Below, in pieces: positions 17,664 to 27,102 of a stretch of DNA of 64,000 nucleotides. How positions within the stretch are numbered: position 1 is the first letter of the stretch; each line of letters starts with the position of its first letter. Position numbers and translations under genes: made by a program. The stretch lies in contig NZ_PYOM01000019.1 in NCBI RefSeq assembly GCF_003026365.1, positions 1-64,000 on the forward strand. The letters are read 5' to 3'. The stretch is from Photobacterium angustum (GTDB lineage Bacteria; Pseudomonadota; Gammaproteobacteria; Enterobacterales; Vibrionaceae). Below the pieces are notes generated by a model, which saw nothing but the letters and a program-made list of their open reading frames with translations, ran no database searches and was not told the DNA's origin.

Positions 17664-18112
17664 GTTACGTATGAATACCTAAAATAGAGACTGCGTCTAT
17701 TCTACAACATAAAGTGTTGTGTAATGGTCTAGCCAGATGAAAACGAGTAGCTCTTAACTTATGTGTAAATGCAAGAGGTTCTATTCATAATTGACACTTA
17801 ACGAATTAATATTGCGAACAGTATCACATTAGATTTAATGTTAATTATATAGAAATGTTTGCAGTTTTTTTTGAAAATTTCAACATAATTATTATATTGA
17901 TTGCGTAATATGCTTAACCACTATTTTTTTAATGTTTTTCCCATGAAATTGATGATTGGCGTAGATCTCAATAAATTATTCGGTATTATCGTTTATCTAA
18001 AGAATAAAGAAATCTTTTGTTACAACCTGACATATGATGAAAGGTTTTTATCAACTTCTAACGTGTAGAAGACAGGAAATAAAAAAGTGGCACGGAAGCT
18101 ACATATAAAAAC
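17664..18112. other. Intergenic stretch without a convincing gene
   Basis: The stretch is AT-rich. A 41-codon frame (17943-18068) has no ribosome-binding site. A TGGCACG followed by CTACA at about 18088-18104 looks like half of a sigma54 promoter but lacks the TTGC element and points at the 3' end of an opposing gene. No supported gene is present. Confidence 0.5.
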
Positions 18113-18144
18113 AAAAAAGCCAAGCTATTTAAAGTAGCTTGGCT
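18113..18144 (-). terminator. Terminator of the tup-mob-moe operon
   Basis: AGCCAAGCTA / TAGCTTGGCT forms a stem preceded on the plus strand by AAAAAA, i.e. a T run on the minus strand. It lies just past the mobB-moeA stop codon. Confidence 0.9.
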
Positions 18145-18168
18145 GTTTATATTATGGAGGCAGAAACG

Positions 18169-19947
18169 TTACATGCGTATATCTAATGGAATGATTGTAA
18201 CTTTATCACCAATTTCTGCATTTACTTGCTCAGGTGCTATTTCAATCAAGCAGTTTGCTTCGCTCATTGAACGAAGTATGCCTGAACCTTGCGAGCCTGT
18301 ACTTTTTACCACTAAACGGCCATTAGCATCAAAACTCGAAATACCGCGAGTATACTCAGTACGTCCTGAGCGGGAGCGAAGCTTTTCAATCGCGATAGCT
18401 TGATGTGTTTTCGGCTGCCAATTGATTTTGCCTTGCTGTTTTCTAATAGCAGGTTCCACAAATTGTAAGAACGCAACCATTACCGCAACAGGGTTACCTG
18501 GTAATCCAAAGAATGGCACATTACCAATAGTGCCAAAAGCAAGAGGACGACCTGGGCGCATATTGATACGCCAGAAGTTAATCTTACCTAATTTATTTAA
18601 CACGGTTTTTATATAGTCCGCATCGCCGACAGATACACCACCAGAAGATAAGATCAAATCAGCTTTCGTGCTCGCTTGTGTTAACGTTTTTTCGAGCGAC
18701 GCTTCGTTATCATCAATAATACCGAGATCAATAACTTCACAGCCTAAGTTAGTGAGTAGGGCATATAATGTATAGCGGTTTGAGTCATAGATGCAGTTTT
18801 GTTTTTGCGTTTCACCCGGTTGCTGAACTTCATCACCGGTAGAAAAAATCGCAACGCGAATTGGTTTGTTGATCGTGATTTTATCAATACCCAGTGACGC
18901 CACCATGCCAAGCTCTGGCGCTGTGATTGTCGTGCCTGCTGCAACGGCAATTTGACCTAAAGCGAGATCTTCACCTGCTTGACGTACGTTTTGACCCGCT
19001 TTAATGTTACCCATTGCTTTATCAAACGTGACCGTGTCACCTTTCTGGGCTGCTTGCTCACGCATTATGACGGTATCGGCACCTTGTGGAACTGGTGCAC
19101 CTGTCATAATGCGTACAGCTTCACCATGTTCTAATGGCTTATCGTAACTATGTCCGGCAAGCACTTGACCAACAACATGATAACTTTCACGCTCTATATC
19201 ATCACCAGAAATAGCATAACCATCCATCGCAGAATTGGTATGTTGAGGAACATTGACTGGTGATAAAATATCGTGTGCGGCAATTTGTCCTAGTGCTTGA
19301 TATAGATTCACAGACTCGCTGTTATGTAATGGTTTAATCTGCTCAAGAATTTTTTCTCGACCTTGAGTGACTGATAACATGCCATCTGGATTTATATCGC
19401 TACAACTTAATGTTTGCGCTTCAGTGTTCGTACTGCTATTTACGTAATCAATAACAAAGTCAGTAATTTGATCAAGATTATTGATCTCCATTTGTGGCAA
19501 TGCACTTTCAGCTGGGATATTCGCTGCGATGGCAATGATGTTGCTATCTTCTAGGTGTAGCCAAGGTTTGCCGATTTCTTTGCGGTGCAATTCAATTTTA
19601 GGGAAATCGAGCTTTTTAAAACCTTCAACCAAAATGAGATCGAGTTCGGTTTGATCTAATTGGTTGAGTAAATAGGGAAGTTGAACTTCTTCTTCCGGTG
19701 TTTCTGTCACCAGTGCGCGACGGTAACGAGAAGATATCAGCATTTGGCTTGCGCCAGCTTTACGAAGGCGGTAGCTGTCTTTACCTTCTTGGTCAATATC
19801 AAAATTATGGTGAGCGTGTTTTACCACGGCTACACGAAGTCCTCGTTCTACAAGCTTAGGTAACATTGCTTCAAGTAAAGTGGTTTTACCTGTACCACTA
19901 AATGCAGCGAAACCAAGTAGCGGTAAAGAAGCGTTAATTTGACTCAT
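18169..19947 (-). CDS. moeA: MobB-MoeA fusion: Mo-cofactor GTP-binding and molybdotransferase protein
   Basis: The 592-residue bifunctional protein joins two cofactor enzymes. Residues about 1-165 are MobB, with Walker [31 protein letters not shown], and [17 protein letters not shown]. Residues about 195-590 are MoeA, with [50 protein letters not shown] and [11 protein letters not shown]. MoeA inserts the metal into molybdopterin, and MobB assists guanine dinucleotide cofactor assembly. The ATG at 19947 has GGAG 6 nt upstream and overlaps mobA by 14 nt. As the last gene of the tup operon, it links metal uptake directly to cofactor assembly for the formate dehydrogenase nearby. Confidence 0.93.
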   Translation of the reverse strand: MSQINASLPLLGFAAFSGTGKTTLLEAMLPKLVERGLRVAVVKHAHHNFDIDQEGKDSYRLRKAGASQMLISSRYRRALVTETPEEEVQLPYLLNQLDQTELDLILVEGFKKLDFPKIELHRKEIGKPWLHLEDSNIIAIAANIPAESALPQMEINNLDQITDFVIDYVNSSTNTEAQTLSCSDINPDGMLSVTQGREKILEQIKPLHNSESVNLYQALGQIAAHDILSPVNVPQHTNSAMDGYAISGDDIERESYHVVGQVLAGHSYDKPLEHGEAVRIMTGAPVPQGADTVIMREQAAQKGDTVTFDKAMGNIKAGQNVRQAGEDLALGQIAVAAGTTITAPELGMVASLGIDKITINKPIRVAIFSTGDEVQQPGETQKQNCIYDSNRYTLYALLTNLGCEVIDLGIIDDNEASLEKTLTQASTKADLILSSGGVSVGDADYIKTVLNKLGKINFWRINMRPGRPLAFGTIGNVPFFGLPGNPVAVMVAFLQFVEPAIRKQQGKINWQPKTHQAIAIEKLRSRSGRTEYTRGISSFDANGRLVVKSTGSQGSGILRSMSEANCLIEIAPEQVNAEIGDKVTIIPLDIRM

Positions 19948-20527
19948 GTAGCACTCCAAATTGAGAGAGTTCTTCAGGGGTATTAAGGTTTACAAAAGCA
20001 TCTGTTTGATCACTAAAATCAACCGTGATCATATTACATTGGCGGTAAAGCAGAATGATTTTTCTATCACCATTAGCTAGAAAGGCTTCAAGCTTAGGTA
20101 AAATACGACGGTGAACAAGCGTTACTACTGGTTGAATATGCTCACCATTATGAGCTACAGCAATATCGGTTTCTTTTGTACAAGCGTTTGCCATTCTTGC
20201 GACTAAATCATGCGGAAGCTGTGGGCAATCACAAGGCACAAAACCAATCCAGTCGTTATCGATATGAGAAAGTGCGGCATGCATCCCCCCCAAAGGGCCG
20301 GGGTAGTCTTTAATGGTATCACCAAAGACTTCACCAAATTCAGCGTAACGTTCATGGTTGCGATTTGCATTGATGGTGATGTGTGATGTTTGTGGGCGCA
20401 GCGTATCGATAACATGTTGAATTAATTGCTTATTAGCCAATTTAATTAACCCTTTATCATTACCTCCCATACGGCTGGCTTGTCCACCCGCCAAAATAAC
20501 CCACTGAGTTTGCTCAGGCGTAGGCAT
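19934..20527 (-). CDS. mobA: Molybdenum cofactor guanylyltransferase MobA
   Basis: The 197-residue cytoplasmic enzyme transfers GMP from GTP to molybdopterin to form the bis-MGD precursor used by DMSO-reductase-family enzymes such as formate dehydrogenase. It has the nucleotidyltransferase signature [20 protein letters not shown] at residues about 11-30, [13 protein letters not shown], and the acidic metal site [20 protein letters not shown] precedes the ATG, which lies inside the tupC 3' end (14-nt overlap). It also overlaps the mobB-moeA fusion, so translation is probably coupled along the operon. Confidence 0.95.
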   Translation of the reverse strand: MPTPEQTQWVILAGGQASRMGGNDKGLIKLANKQLIQHVIDTLRPQTSHITINANRNHERYAEFGEVFGDTIKDYPGPLGGMHAALSHIDNDWIGFVPCDCPQLPHDLVARMANACTKETDIAVAHNGEHIQPVVTLVHRRILPKLEAFLANGDRKIILLYRQCNMITVDFSDQTDAFVNLNTPEELSQFGVLHESN

Positions 20528-21215
20528 AGTTATCCTTATCTTTTTTAACTAGCTGCAAATCTGCACGCTCAATTAATTTTGTGTCATTGATTGTCCACTG
20601 TCGACGGCATAAGTCGGTTAGCTCATTATGCTGGTGGCTAGTGATGACAAGGCTAGAGCCTCGTTCTAATAAGTCTTTTGCCAATACAACTTGGCGGCTA
20701 ATGGATTCTTTATCCATACTTGCACTGGATTCGTCCATCAATAATACACTTGGCTTTAATACCCATGCTCGTGCCATTGCTACACGTTGGCGCTCACCGC
20801 CAGACAACACAGATACATGTTCATCGGCAAGGGTTTCTAACCCAACCATTCTTAAGGCATTAATGGCTTCATTACGGCGTTGTTGACGATCTCTAATAAT
20901 ATATTTTAAGCCATAACAAACATTATCAAACACTGTTCCATCAAACATATAAGGGGTTTGATGCATGTAGATAATGCCATTTTGATAACAGCCTCCAAAC
21001 AAACGACTTAACCAGTGGTGTTGAGTATTGATTGTTCCAGTGGTTGGCTTTTGTAATCCTGCGAGTACTTTTAAAAGCGTTGTTTTTCCAACACCATTAT
21101 CACCAGTAAGATAAATCGCATCTTGTGGTTCTAACTTTAACTGAGGAATATGGAAAAGTAGGCGATGTTTAAAACGAACAGAAAGATCTGTTGCCTCAAT
21201 TGAAATATGCATCAT
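20514..21215 (-). CDS. tupC: Tungstate ABC transporter ATP-binding protein
   Basis: The 233-residue ATPase has Walker [12 protein letters not shown], the signature [14 protein letters not shown], Walker [13 protein letters not shown] and the switch His in VITSHQHNE. It belongs with the permease and binding protein immediately upstream, which identify the system as TupABC. The ATG (or the next one) follows GAGGG by 7 nt. It has no TOBE-type regulatory domain at the C-terminus, unlike ModC, so it fits TupC rather than ModC. Confidence 0.88.
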   Translation of the reverse strand: MMHISIEATDLSVRFKHRLLFHIPQLKLEPQDAIYLTGDNGVGKTTLLKVLAGLQKPTTGTINTQHHWLSRLFGGCYQNGIIYMHQTPYMFDGTVFDNVCYGLKYIIRDRQQRRNEAINALRMVGLETLADEHVSVLSGGERQRVAMARAWVLKPSVLLMDESSASMDKESISRQVVLAKDLLERGSSLVITSHQHNELTDLCRRQWTINDTKLIERADLQLVKKDKDNYAYA

Positions 21216-21230
21216 ATCAATACCCTCAGC

Positions 21231-21932
21231 TTAGTTCGTACGCAAGTGGGCTTTGCCACGAGAGATCGATAAAATAAAGTTTAGTCCGAGAGCAAGAATT
21301 AATAAGACCATTCCCAAGGCAACGCCTTGTGCAAACGCACCTTTAGAGCTTTCCAATGCAATGGCTGTCGGAATATTTCTGGTTGAATTTAAGATGTTGC
21401 CACCCACCATCATTGAGCAACCCACCTCAGTGATAATACGGCTGAAAGAGGCAACAATTGCAGCTAATAGTGGAAAACGGCTTTCCCACATAAGGCTCAT
21501 TAGCGCTCGAGGGTAGCTTGCACCTAATGAAATAGCAGTTTCCCATGCACGACGGTCACTATTTTGGAAGGCGGCATGCATCATAGATATTAAGATTGGA
21601 AAACAAATTAATATTTGTCCAAGAATCATCGCTCGCTGAGTAAACAGCATTTGCCAGTCACCTAAAGGTCCTGAACGCGATAGCAACATATACAACAATA
21701 AGCCAATAACAACAGTTGGAACGGATTGCAGTGTATTAACAAAAGAAAGTATTAGCCATCGACCTGGAAGTTTTCCATAAGCAAGGGCGAAAGCAACTAA
21801 TAAAGAAGGAATTAATACAATAGCAATGGCTAACAGAGAAACTGAAAAAGAAACACCAACAATGCCCCATAGCGAGCTATCTCCACTAAACAGAAGTTGG
21901 ATTGCTTGTTGCGTTGTTTGCCAAATATTCAT
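21231..21932 (-). CDS. tupB: Tungstate ABC transporter permease
   Basis: The 233-residue inner-membrane permease has about five to six hydrophobic helices and a cytoplasmic EAA-like loop (AISLGASYPRALMSLMWESR) that contacts the ATPase. RIITEVGCSMMVGGNI is a conserved TupB/ModB-type segment. It is separated from tupC by 15 nt, in the order binding protein, permease, ATPase. The specificity call rests on tupA. Confidence 0.88.
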   Translation of the reverse strand: MNIWQTTQQAIQLLFSGDSSLWGIVGVSFSVSLLAIAIVLIPSLLVAFALAYGKLPGRWLILSFVNTLQSVPTVVIGLLLYMLLSRSGPLGDWQMLFTQRAMILGQILICFPILISMMHAAFQNSDRRAWETAISLGASYPRALMSLMWESRFPLLAAIVASFSRIITEVGCSMMVGGNILNSTRNIPTAIALESSKGAFAQGVALGMVLLILALGLNFILSISRGKAHLRTN

Positions 21933-22060
21933 TGTTATTTTATTTCTAATATTTAATTGGTTACGCCGAACATGGTCTTATTTCATTATAACAGAATTGT
22001 TAATTAGATAAGAGAATGTGTTCGGCGTAAAATGCTACAAAATCAAATAAAGCTAATTAT

Positions 22061-22885
22061 TTATTGTGTGATTGCATCTGCAACAAATAGTTGTTCGCCA
22101 TGACGCTGGTAACCATTGATCATGGTTTGTGCTTTAGAGTTAACTAACCAATCGCTGAATGTTTTTGCACCTTGGTAGTTAATGTCAGGGTAACGGCTAG
22201 GGTTAACTAAGATCACTTGGTATGGGTTAAATAAGCGTTTGTCACCTTGAACCATGATTTCTAGGTGTAGTTTATTTTGGTAAGCAAGCCATGTACCACG
22301 GTCAGTTAGAGTGTAAGCTTGTAATTCAGATGCCATGTTTAATGTTGGGCCCATGCCTTGACCAACAGCTTTGTAGCCACCGAAGTTAGGTTCCATTTTT
22401 GTTTGTGCCCAAAGATTAAGCTCTTTTTTATTGGTACCAGAATCATCACCACGAGACACAAACACAGAATTTGTTTCGGCAATATTAACCAGTGCGTTAG
22501 CAACGTCTTTATCACCTTTAATTTTTGCAGGATCTGCCTTTGGACCAACAAGCACGAAGTCGTTGTGCATTAGTTTGCGAGGAAGGATACCGAAACCACC
22601 ATCAACAAATTTGGCCTCTGCTTTAGGTGCGTGAGTCATGACTAAATCAACATCACCATTTTCGCCCATGCGTAGTGCTTTGCCTGTACCCGCAGCTAGA
22701 ACCTCAACAGTGTAGCCCGTGTCTTTTTTAAACGCTGGTAAAAGGTAGTCAAGAAGCCCTGAGTGGTAAGTACTGGTTGTCGTTGCTAAACGAATTGTTT
22801 TGTTTTCTTGGTTATCGGTTGCGGCATGGCTAAGGCTTGCTGCAGCTAAGCTTAAAACAACTAAACTCGTCTTGAAAAAATTCAT
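22061..22885 (-). CDS. tupA: Tungstate-binding periplasmic protein
   Basis: The 274-residue precursor has a signal peptide (about residues 1-21, cleavage after SHA). The mature protein begins with the oxyanion-binding motif RLATTTSTYHSGLLDYLLP. VEVLAAGTGKALRMGENGDVD follows, then LMHNDFVLVGPKADPAKIKG, the hallmarks of TupA-type proteins, which bind tungstate very tightly. AAGGA lies 5 nt before the ATG. It is the first gene of a five-gene operon with tupB, tupC, mobA and mobB-moeA. A sigma54-type promoter precedes it. Molybdate cannot be excluded as an additional ligand. Confidence 0.9.
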   Translation of the reverse strand: MNFFKTSLVVLSLAAASLSHAATDNQENKTIRLATTTSTYHSGLLDYLLPAFKKDTGYTVEVLAAGTGKALRMGENGDVDLVMTHAPKAEAKFVDGGFGILPRKLMHNDFVLVGPKADPAKIKGDKDVANALVNIAETNSVFVSRGDDSGTNKKELNLWAQTKMEPNFGGYKAVGQGMGPTLNMASELQAYTLTDRGTWLAYQNKLHLEIMVQGDKRLFNPYQVILVNPSRYPDINYQGAKTFSDWLVNSKAQTMINGYQRHGEQLFVADAITQ

Positions 22886-22933
22886 AAGATTCCTTGATTT
22901 ACAGACTCAACATAAAATAAAAAAGAGATGATT

Positions 22934-22950
22934 TGAGACATTCCGCCTCA
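22934..22950. promoter_or_regulatory. Imperfect TGnGACA-N3-TGTCnCA dyad
   Basis: TGAGACATTCCGCCTCA matches the dyad found near the sigma54 promoters, with two mismatched pairs. It lies in the tupA leader, downstream of the predicted start site. Confidence 0.4.
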
Positions 22951-22972
22951 ATAAATAGCTTATGCGCCTATA

Positions 22973-22989
22973 AGCAAATAAAATGCCAG
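22973..22989 (-). promoter_or_regulatory. Predicted sigma54 promoter of tupA operon
   Basis: On the minus strand this reads CTGGCATTTTATTTGCT, with GG and GC exactly 10 nt apart, close to the consensus TGGCAC-N5-TTGCW. It would start RNA near 22963, about 77 nt before tupA. A dyad resembling an activator site lies about 136 bp upstream. Confidence 0.7.
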
Positions 22990-23114
22990 AAGCGATAAGA
23001 TTTATATTATGTGAATATTTATTCTGTAATTTGTTGATTATAATGTTTTATTTTTTCTTTTTTGCGCTGCGTCATCTTTATGCTTCAAATCTGTTTTGAC
23101 ATTGATCTTCACTG

Positions 23115-23131
23115 TGAGACAAAATGTCGCA
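23115..23131. promoter_or_regulatory. Putative enhancer site, TGnGACA-N3-TGTCnCA dyad
   Basis: TGAGACAAAATGTCGCA is a near-perfect dyad. It lies about 136 bp upstream of the tupA sigma54 promoter and 29 nt before the regulator's own start codon, so it could serve both activation of tupA and autoregulation. Confidence 0.6.
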
Positions 23132-23159
23132 TCTTTTTTATGGGTAATAATGTCCCTTT

Positions 23160-24611
23160 ATGTCTGATCTTGAATTAAATACACCTTGGACTGCCGTTTC
23201 TGTATTGGTTGTCGATGATGAACCGGGTATGCGTGCCATTTTAAAAAAAGCATTAAGTAAAAAGTTTGCTCAGGTTGATACCGCAGGCAGTATTGAAGAA
23301 GCCGAAGAAATAAGAAAACGCTGTCATTTTGATTTATTAATAGTAGATATAAATCTTCCAGGGCGCTCAGGAATTGAATGGCATGAAGCGTTTGATCCAA
23401 ATACGCGTCGTAGTGATGTTATTTTTATGACAGGCTATGCAGATTTAGACATGGCGATTCAAGCATTGCGTGCAGGGGCATCAGATTTCATCTTAAAGCC
23501 GTTCAATTTAGAACAAATGATGCAGTCAGTAAGCCGTTGTATTGAACGTCGATTAGTTGAACGTCAAAATTTTGCACTCCAACGCGATGTAGAACGCAGT
23601 TATCCCGTTGATATTATCGGTGATGCTACAAGCACCCAAAAAATGAAAAAACTGATCACCCAATTAGCGCCATCTATTGCTGCTGTATTGGTTGAAGGTG
23701 AATCAGGCACCGGTAAAGAGCTGGTGGCACGTGCGCTTCATCAGCTAAGTAAACGTACAGGACCATTTGTACCTCTAAACTGTGGCGCGATTGCACCTGA
23801 TTTATTGGAAAGTGAATTGTTTGGTCATGTTTCTGGCGCTTTCACTGGTGCTAAAAAAGGGCGCGATGGTCTATTTCGGGTAGCAAATAACGGTACACTG
23901 TTTTTAGATGAAATTGGTGAAATGCCGTTATCCATGCAATCTTCGTTATTACGTGCGCTTGAGCAAAAAGCAATACGACCAGTAGGTGCTGAGCGAGAAG
24001 TGAATGTTGACGTGCGTATTGTGGCAGCAACGAATAGGAATTTGAAAAAAGAAGTCGAAGAAGGACGCTTTCGTCAAGATTTGTACTATCGCTTAAATGT
24101 TCTCACCATTGAATTACCCGCATTACGTGAGCGTATAGAAGATATTCCAGCGTTAGCTCACCACTTTACACAGCAGCTTTCGAAAGATTTAGGAATGAAG
24201 CCAATTAATTGGGCACATGAAGATATTCTAGCAATGCAAGCTTATCAATGGCCGGGTAATATTCGTGAATTACGTAATATGATGGAACGTTGTATTTTAT
24301 TGGGTAAATCACCTTCTGAGTATTGGCAGGAATTAAATGGGGATGTGCCTGCAATATCATCGCCAGAGAAAACGCCGACTGTATTAAATAGTGATGAGAA
24401 GCGACCATGTCAGTGTCACGATGGTGAACAAGAGCAATATTGTTACCCAGTAGACTGGACGTTAAAAGATGTCGAAAAAGCGCATATTATGCAGGTAGTA
24501 GATTCAAACGAGGGTAATAAGTCTGCGGCAGCTCGTCAGCTTGGTGTAGCGCGTAAAACGTTAGAACGTAAATATAAAGAATGGGCTGAAGAATCGGCAT
24601 CATGCGAATAA
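23160..24611 (+). CDS. NtrC-family sigma54-dependent response regulator
   Basis: The 483-residue activator has a receiver domain (Asp63 in LLIVDINLPG, Lys in FILKPFN). A central AAA+ domain follows, with Walker A GESGTGKELVARALH, the sigma54-contacting GAFTGA loop (GHVSGAFTGAKKG) and TLFLDEIGEMPLSMQSSLLR. The C-terminal Fis-type helix-turn-helix is NKSAAARQLGVARKTLERKY. It overlaps the next gene, its cognate kinase, by 10 nt. It sits between the tungstate/cofactor operon and the formate dehydrogenase genes, all preceded by predicted sigma54 promoters, so it is the likely activator of that set. Confidence 0.95.
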   Translation: MSDLELNTPWTAVSVLVVDDEPGMRAILKKALSKKFAQVDTAGSIEEAEEIRKRCHFDLLIVDINLPGRSGIEWHEAFDPNTRRSDVIFMTGYADLDMAIQALRAGASDFILKPFNLEQMMQSVSRCIERRLVERQNFALQRDVERSYPVDIIGDATSTQKMKKLITQLAPSIAAVLVEGESGTGKELVARALHQLSKRTGPFVPLNCGAIAPDLLESELFGHVSGAFTGAKKGRDGLFRVANNGTLFLDEIGEMPLSMQSSLLRALEQKAIRPVGAEREVNVDVRIVAATNRNLKKEVEEGRFRQDLYYRLNVLTIELPALRERIEDIPALAHHFTQQLSKDLGMKPINWAHEDILAMQAYQWPGNIRELRNMMERCILLGKSPSEYWQELNGDVPAISSPEKTPTVLNSDEKRPCQCHDGEQEQYCYPVDWTLKDVEKAHIMQVVDSNEGNKSAAARQLGVARKTLERKYKEWAEESASCE

Positions 24612-26665
24612 CCAAAGCGTTAATGCATCCCAAAGCTTTTATATTATTATGGCTAAGGCGGTTTCGAACTATGGTTCGTTATCGTCTGTTAGTCTTAACA
24701 TCTGTTCCTATTATCATCACATTATTTGCGTTAATTGGTTTAACTTTTTATTGGACTGTTACTTACACTTGGCAAAATGCGCTAATGAATGTAAGGGCAG
24801 ATTTAGCTGTTGCTCACCATAGTATGGAATTATTACAAAAAGAGCAGCGAATGGAATTGCAGTCAATGGCTGACTCTTATGATTTCCAATATCGTTTACG
24901 CTTTGATGAATCCTCCTTAAGTCACTGGGTACGCTCTGAAAACCAGCAATATAATCTGGATTTTATCGTGCTTCACCCTGCATCAGCATTGGGTGAGTTC
25001 TCTAAGCAAGAGCGCCGTCTGTTACTTGAAGGAAAAGAGCAAACATTTTTTCAGGTACTAGATCGTAGAGAACTTGCAGGATTGAATAGTGATTTACCTG
25101 CTCGCGCGCAAGTGCCACTGCTCAAAGAAAATAAGATAGAGCAGAAGGGGTTAGTGAGTCGAAGCTTGATTCCCATTTTTAACAGTGAAGGGCACCTTCA
25201 ATGGATTCTTGATGGCGGTATATTACTCAATAATAGTACGGAACTGGTTGATCGAATTCGTAATTTAGTTTTTGCGTCTGATACGTTACCTACTGGCAGT
25301 ATTGGCACTGTTACTATCTTTATGAATGATGTTCGTATTAGTACAAATGTACCATTAGATAGTAAAAATTTGGTCGGTAGAGCGGTTGGTACTCGTGTAT
25401 CAGATGAAGTGAGCCGTGAAGTGATTACGTTTGGAAAAACCTGGGTTGATAGAGCTTATGTCTATGATAGTTGGTATGTTTCTGCTTATGAACCTTTACG
25501 CGATATAAACGGTAAAGTGATTGGTATGCTTTATGCGGGCTATTTACAATGGCCACTGATCAAGACCTTTTTAACGAATATTATTGAGCTCGGCATTGGT
25601 ATTATTTTGGTACTGGTTATCTCTGGTATTGTCGTTTATCGGGGATCACGTGATTTGTTTTTACCGATTGAAAAAATCTATCAAGTAGCAAAATTAGTTC
25701 AGATGGGTTCTGATCGTCGAGTGGGTAAATTAGACGTTTACCCTGATCACGAACTGCAAATTTTGGGTAATCAGTTTGATACCATGCTGGATCAGCTTGA
25801 ACAGCGTAATCAAGCGATAAAGCAGGCTGCTGTGGAATTAGAAGAAAAGGTTGAGCAACGTACTCATAGCTTGCACCATAAAACTGAAGAATTAGAGCAA
25901 CATATTAAACTGCTTAATCAAGCAAGATCTAAGCTGGTGGTGAGTGAAAAATTAGCTGCACTGGGGGAACTGACAGCAGGTATCGCTCATGAAATTAATA
26001 ATCCTCTTGGGGTTATCTTAGGTAATGTTGAATTGATCCAATTTGAGTTAGGGGATAATACGGTTCAAGTTCAAGAAGAGTTAGATGCAATCCATGCTCA
26101 AATTGACCGTATACGTAATATTACTCGAAGTTTGTTGCAGTACAGTCGTCAGGGTGGCGTACAAAATGAAGTGACATGGCATCACCTGAACCAGATTGTT
26201 GAAGAGAGTTTAACTTTAGTACGCTCAGGAACAAAAAAGCTATCAATCACTTTTGTTGTTGAACTTAATGCGAAATGCAGCGTGGAAGTTAATCGCCATC
26301 AATTATTGCAAGTGTTAGTGAACCTTCAAATGAATGGTATTCATGCCATGGACGATAAGGGGCGATTAATCATTAGAACAGAAGATTGGATTGATGAGCA
26401 GGGGCTATCTATTGGTGCAATTGTTCGTGTCATTGATCATGGCTGTGGTATTGCGAAAGAAAACTTAGAGCGAATATTTGATCCATTCTTTACTACTCGT
26501 CGTTCTGGTACCGGGCTTGGTCTCTCTGTTAGCCAAAGTTTAATTGAAGATATTGGTGGAGAGATAACGGTTGAATCTGAGGTGGGTCAAGGTACAACGT
26601 TCTCTGTCTACTTAAGACAAAAAGCGTCAACAAGCAATGATCTAGATTTATTGATGATGTCTTAG
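24602..26665 (+). CDS. Cache-domain sensor histidine kinase
   Basis: The 687-residue membrane kinase has a transmembrane helix near residues 27-55 and a large periplasmic double-Cache-like sensor (to about residue 320) ending in GKVIGMLYAGYLQWPL. A second helix near 328-348, a HAMP linker and a coiled coil follow. The HisKA domain has His463 in ELTAGIAHEINNPLG, and the HATPase domain has VNLQMNGIHAMD, DHGCGI and GTGLGLSVSQSLIE. Cache domains bind small organic acids or other solutes outside the cell. Given the neighbours, formate or an oxyanion is a reasonable guess, but nothing in the sequence proves the ligand. Confidence 0.93.
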   Translation: MRITKALMHPKAFILLWLRRFRTMVRYRLLVLTSVPIIITLFALIGLTFYWTVTYTWQNALMNVRADLAVAHHSMELLQKEQRMELQSMADSYDFQYRLRFDESSLSHWVRSENQQYNLDFIVLHPASALGEFSKQERRLLLEGKEQTFFQVLDRRELAGLNSDLPARAQVPLLKENKIEQKGLVSRSLIPIFNSEGHLQWILDGGILLNNSTELVDRIRNLVFASDTLPTGSIGTVTIFMNDVRISTNVPLDSKNLVGRAVGTRVSDEVSREVITFGKTWVDRAYVYDSWYVSAYEPLRDINGKVIGMLYAGYLQWPLIKTFLTNIIELGIGIILVLVISGIVVYRGSRDLFLPIEKIYQVAKLVQMGSDRRVGKLDVYPDHELQILGNQFDTMLDQLEQRNQAIKQAAVELEEKVEQRTHSLHHKTEELEQHIKLLNQARSKLVVSEKLAALGELTAGIAHEINNPLGVILGNVELIQFELGDNTVQVQEELDAIHAQIDRIRNITRSLLQYSRQGGVQNEVTWHHLNQIVEESLTLVRSGTKKLSITFVVELNAKCSVEVNRHQLLQVLVNLQMNGIHAMDDKGRLIIRTEDWIDEQGLSIGAIVRVIDHGCGIAKENLERIFDPFFTTRRSGTGLGLSVSQSLIEDIGGEITVESEVGQGTTFSVYLRQKASTSNDLDLLMMS

Positions 26666-26696
26666 CTTTATTACAATACTTAGCTTTATTACAACA
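26661..26696. repeat. 18-bp tandem repeat at the kinase stop codon
   Basis: CTTAGCTTTATTACAAtA occurs twice in tandem (26661-26678 and 26679-26696, differing at one base). The first copy contains the TAG stop. It looks like a small slippage duplication. Confidence 0.7.
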
Positions 26697-26698
26697 AA

Positions 26699-26741
26699 AG
26701 CCCCTTGGTATTTATTTAAATAAGAAAAATACCAAGGGGCT
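26699..26741. terminator. Terminator of the two-component operon
   Basis: AGCCCCTTGGTATTT and AAATACCAAGGGGCT form a perfect 15-bp stem with a 13-nt loop, followed by CTTTGTT. It also lies downstream of the small minus-strand ORF. Confidence 0.8.
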
Positions 26742-26766
26742 CTTTGTTATATATGTACTTTAGAAA

Positions 26767-26868
26767 TTACATGAACGATAAGCCAATAAATAGAAAGGCT
26801 AGAGAGGTAAGAGAAATACGAGTGATTAAACTCAGGTGGGTAGGGTTGATCATTTCTTGATGCTGCAT
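26767..26868 (-). CDS. Small single-helix membrane peptide (33 aa)
   Basis: A short frame encodes a polar N-terminus (MQHQEMINPTHLSL) followed by one hydrophobic helix (ISLTSLAFLFIGLSFM). It is preceded by a strong AAGGAG site 7 nt before the ATG, which is the main evidence that it is translated. No family is recognised. It sits between the two-component operon and pbpG on the minus strand, with its own upstream region of more than 180 bp. It would insert as a one-pass inner-membrane peptide. Confidence 0.55.
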   Translation of the reverse strand: MQHQEMINPTHLSLITRISLTSLAFLFIGLSFM

Positions 26869-27050
26869 AGGCGCTCCTTCTTTAACACTAATTTAAGCAT
26901 AGTCGAAGAATGGCGTAAATGTGTGTTTTTTTCTTAAATAATAATAGTCTAGGAAGGTTGTGAGAAAAATACTTAATACAGGTTTAAAAAGCAGTATATC
27001 AACATACTTCGAAGTTTTTTCAAATCATGGTTTATGATCGTTCTAAAAGT

Positions 27051-27078
27051 AAAAAGCCAGCAATAGATGCTGGCTTTT
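27051..27078 (-). terminator. Terminator of pbpG
   Basis: AAAAAGCCAGCA / TGCTGGCTTTT hairpin directly downstream of the minus-strand pbpG stop. Confidence 0.85.
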
Positions 27079-27102
27079 ACTTATATCAATTAACAGTAAT
27101 GA

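Noticed and set aside
17943-18068. A 41-codon plus-strand frame
   Set aside because: The product looks protein-like, but there is no ribosome-binding site or family match.
18088-18104. TGGCACG sequence resembling a sigma54 promoter
   Set aside because: The -12 half reads CTACA rather than TTGC, and it would transcribe antisense into the end of mobB-moeA with no gene to serve.
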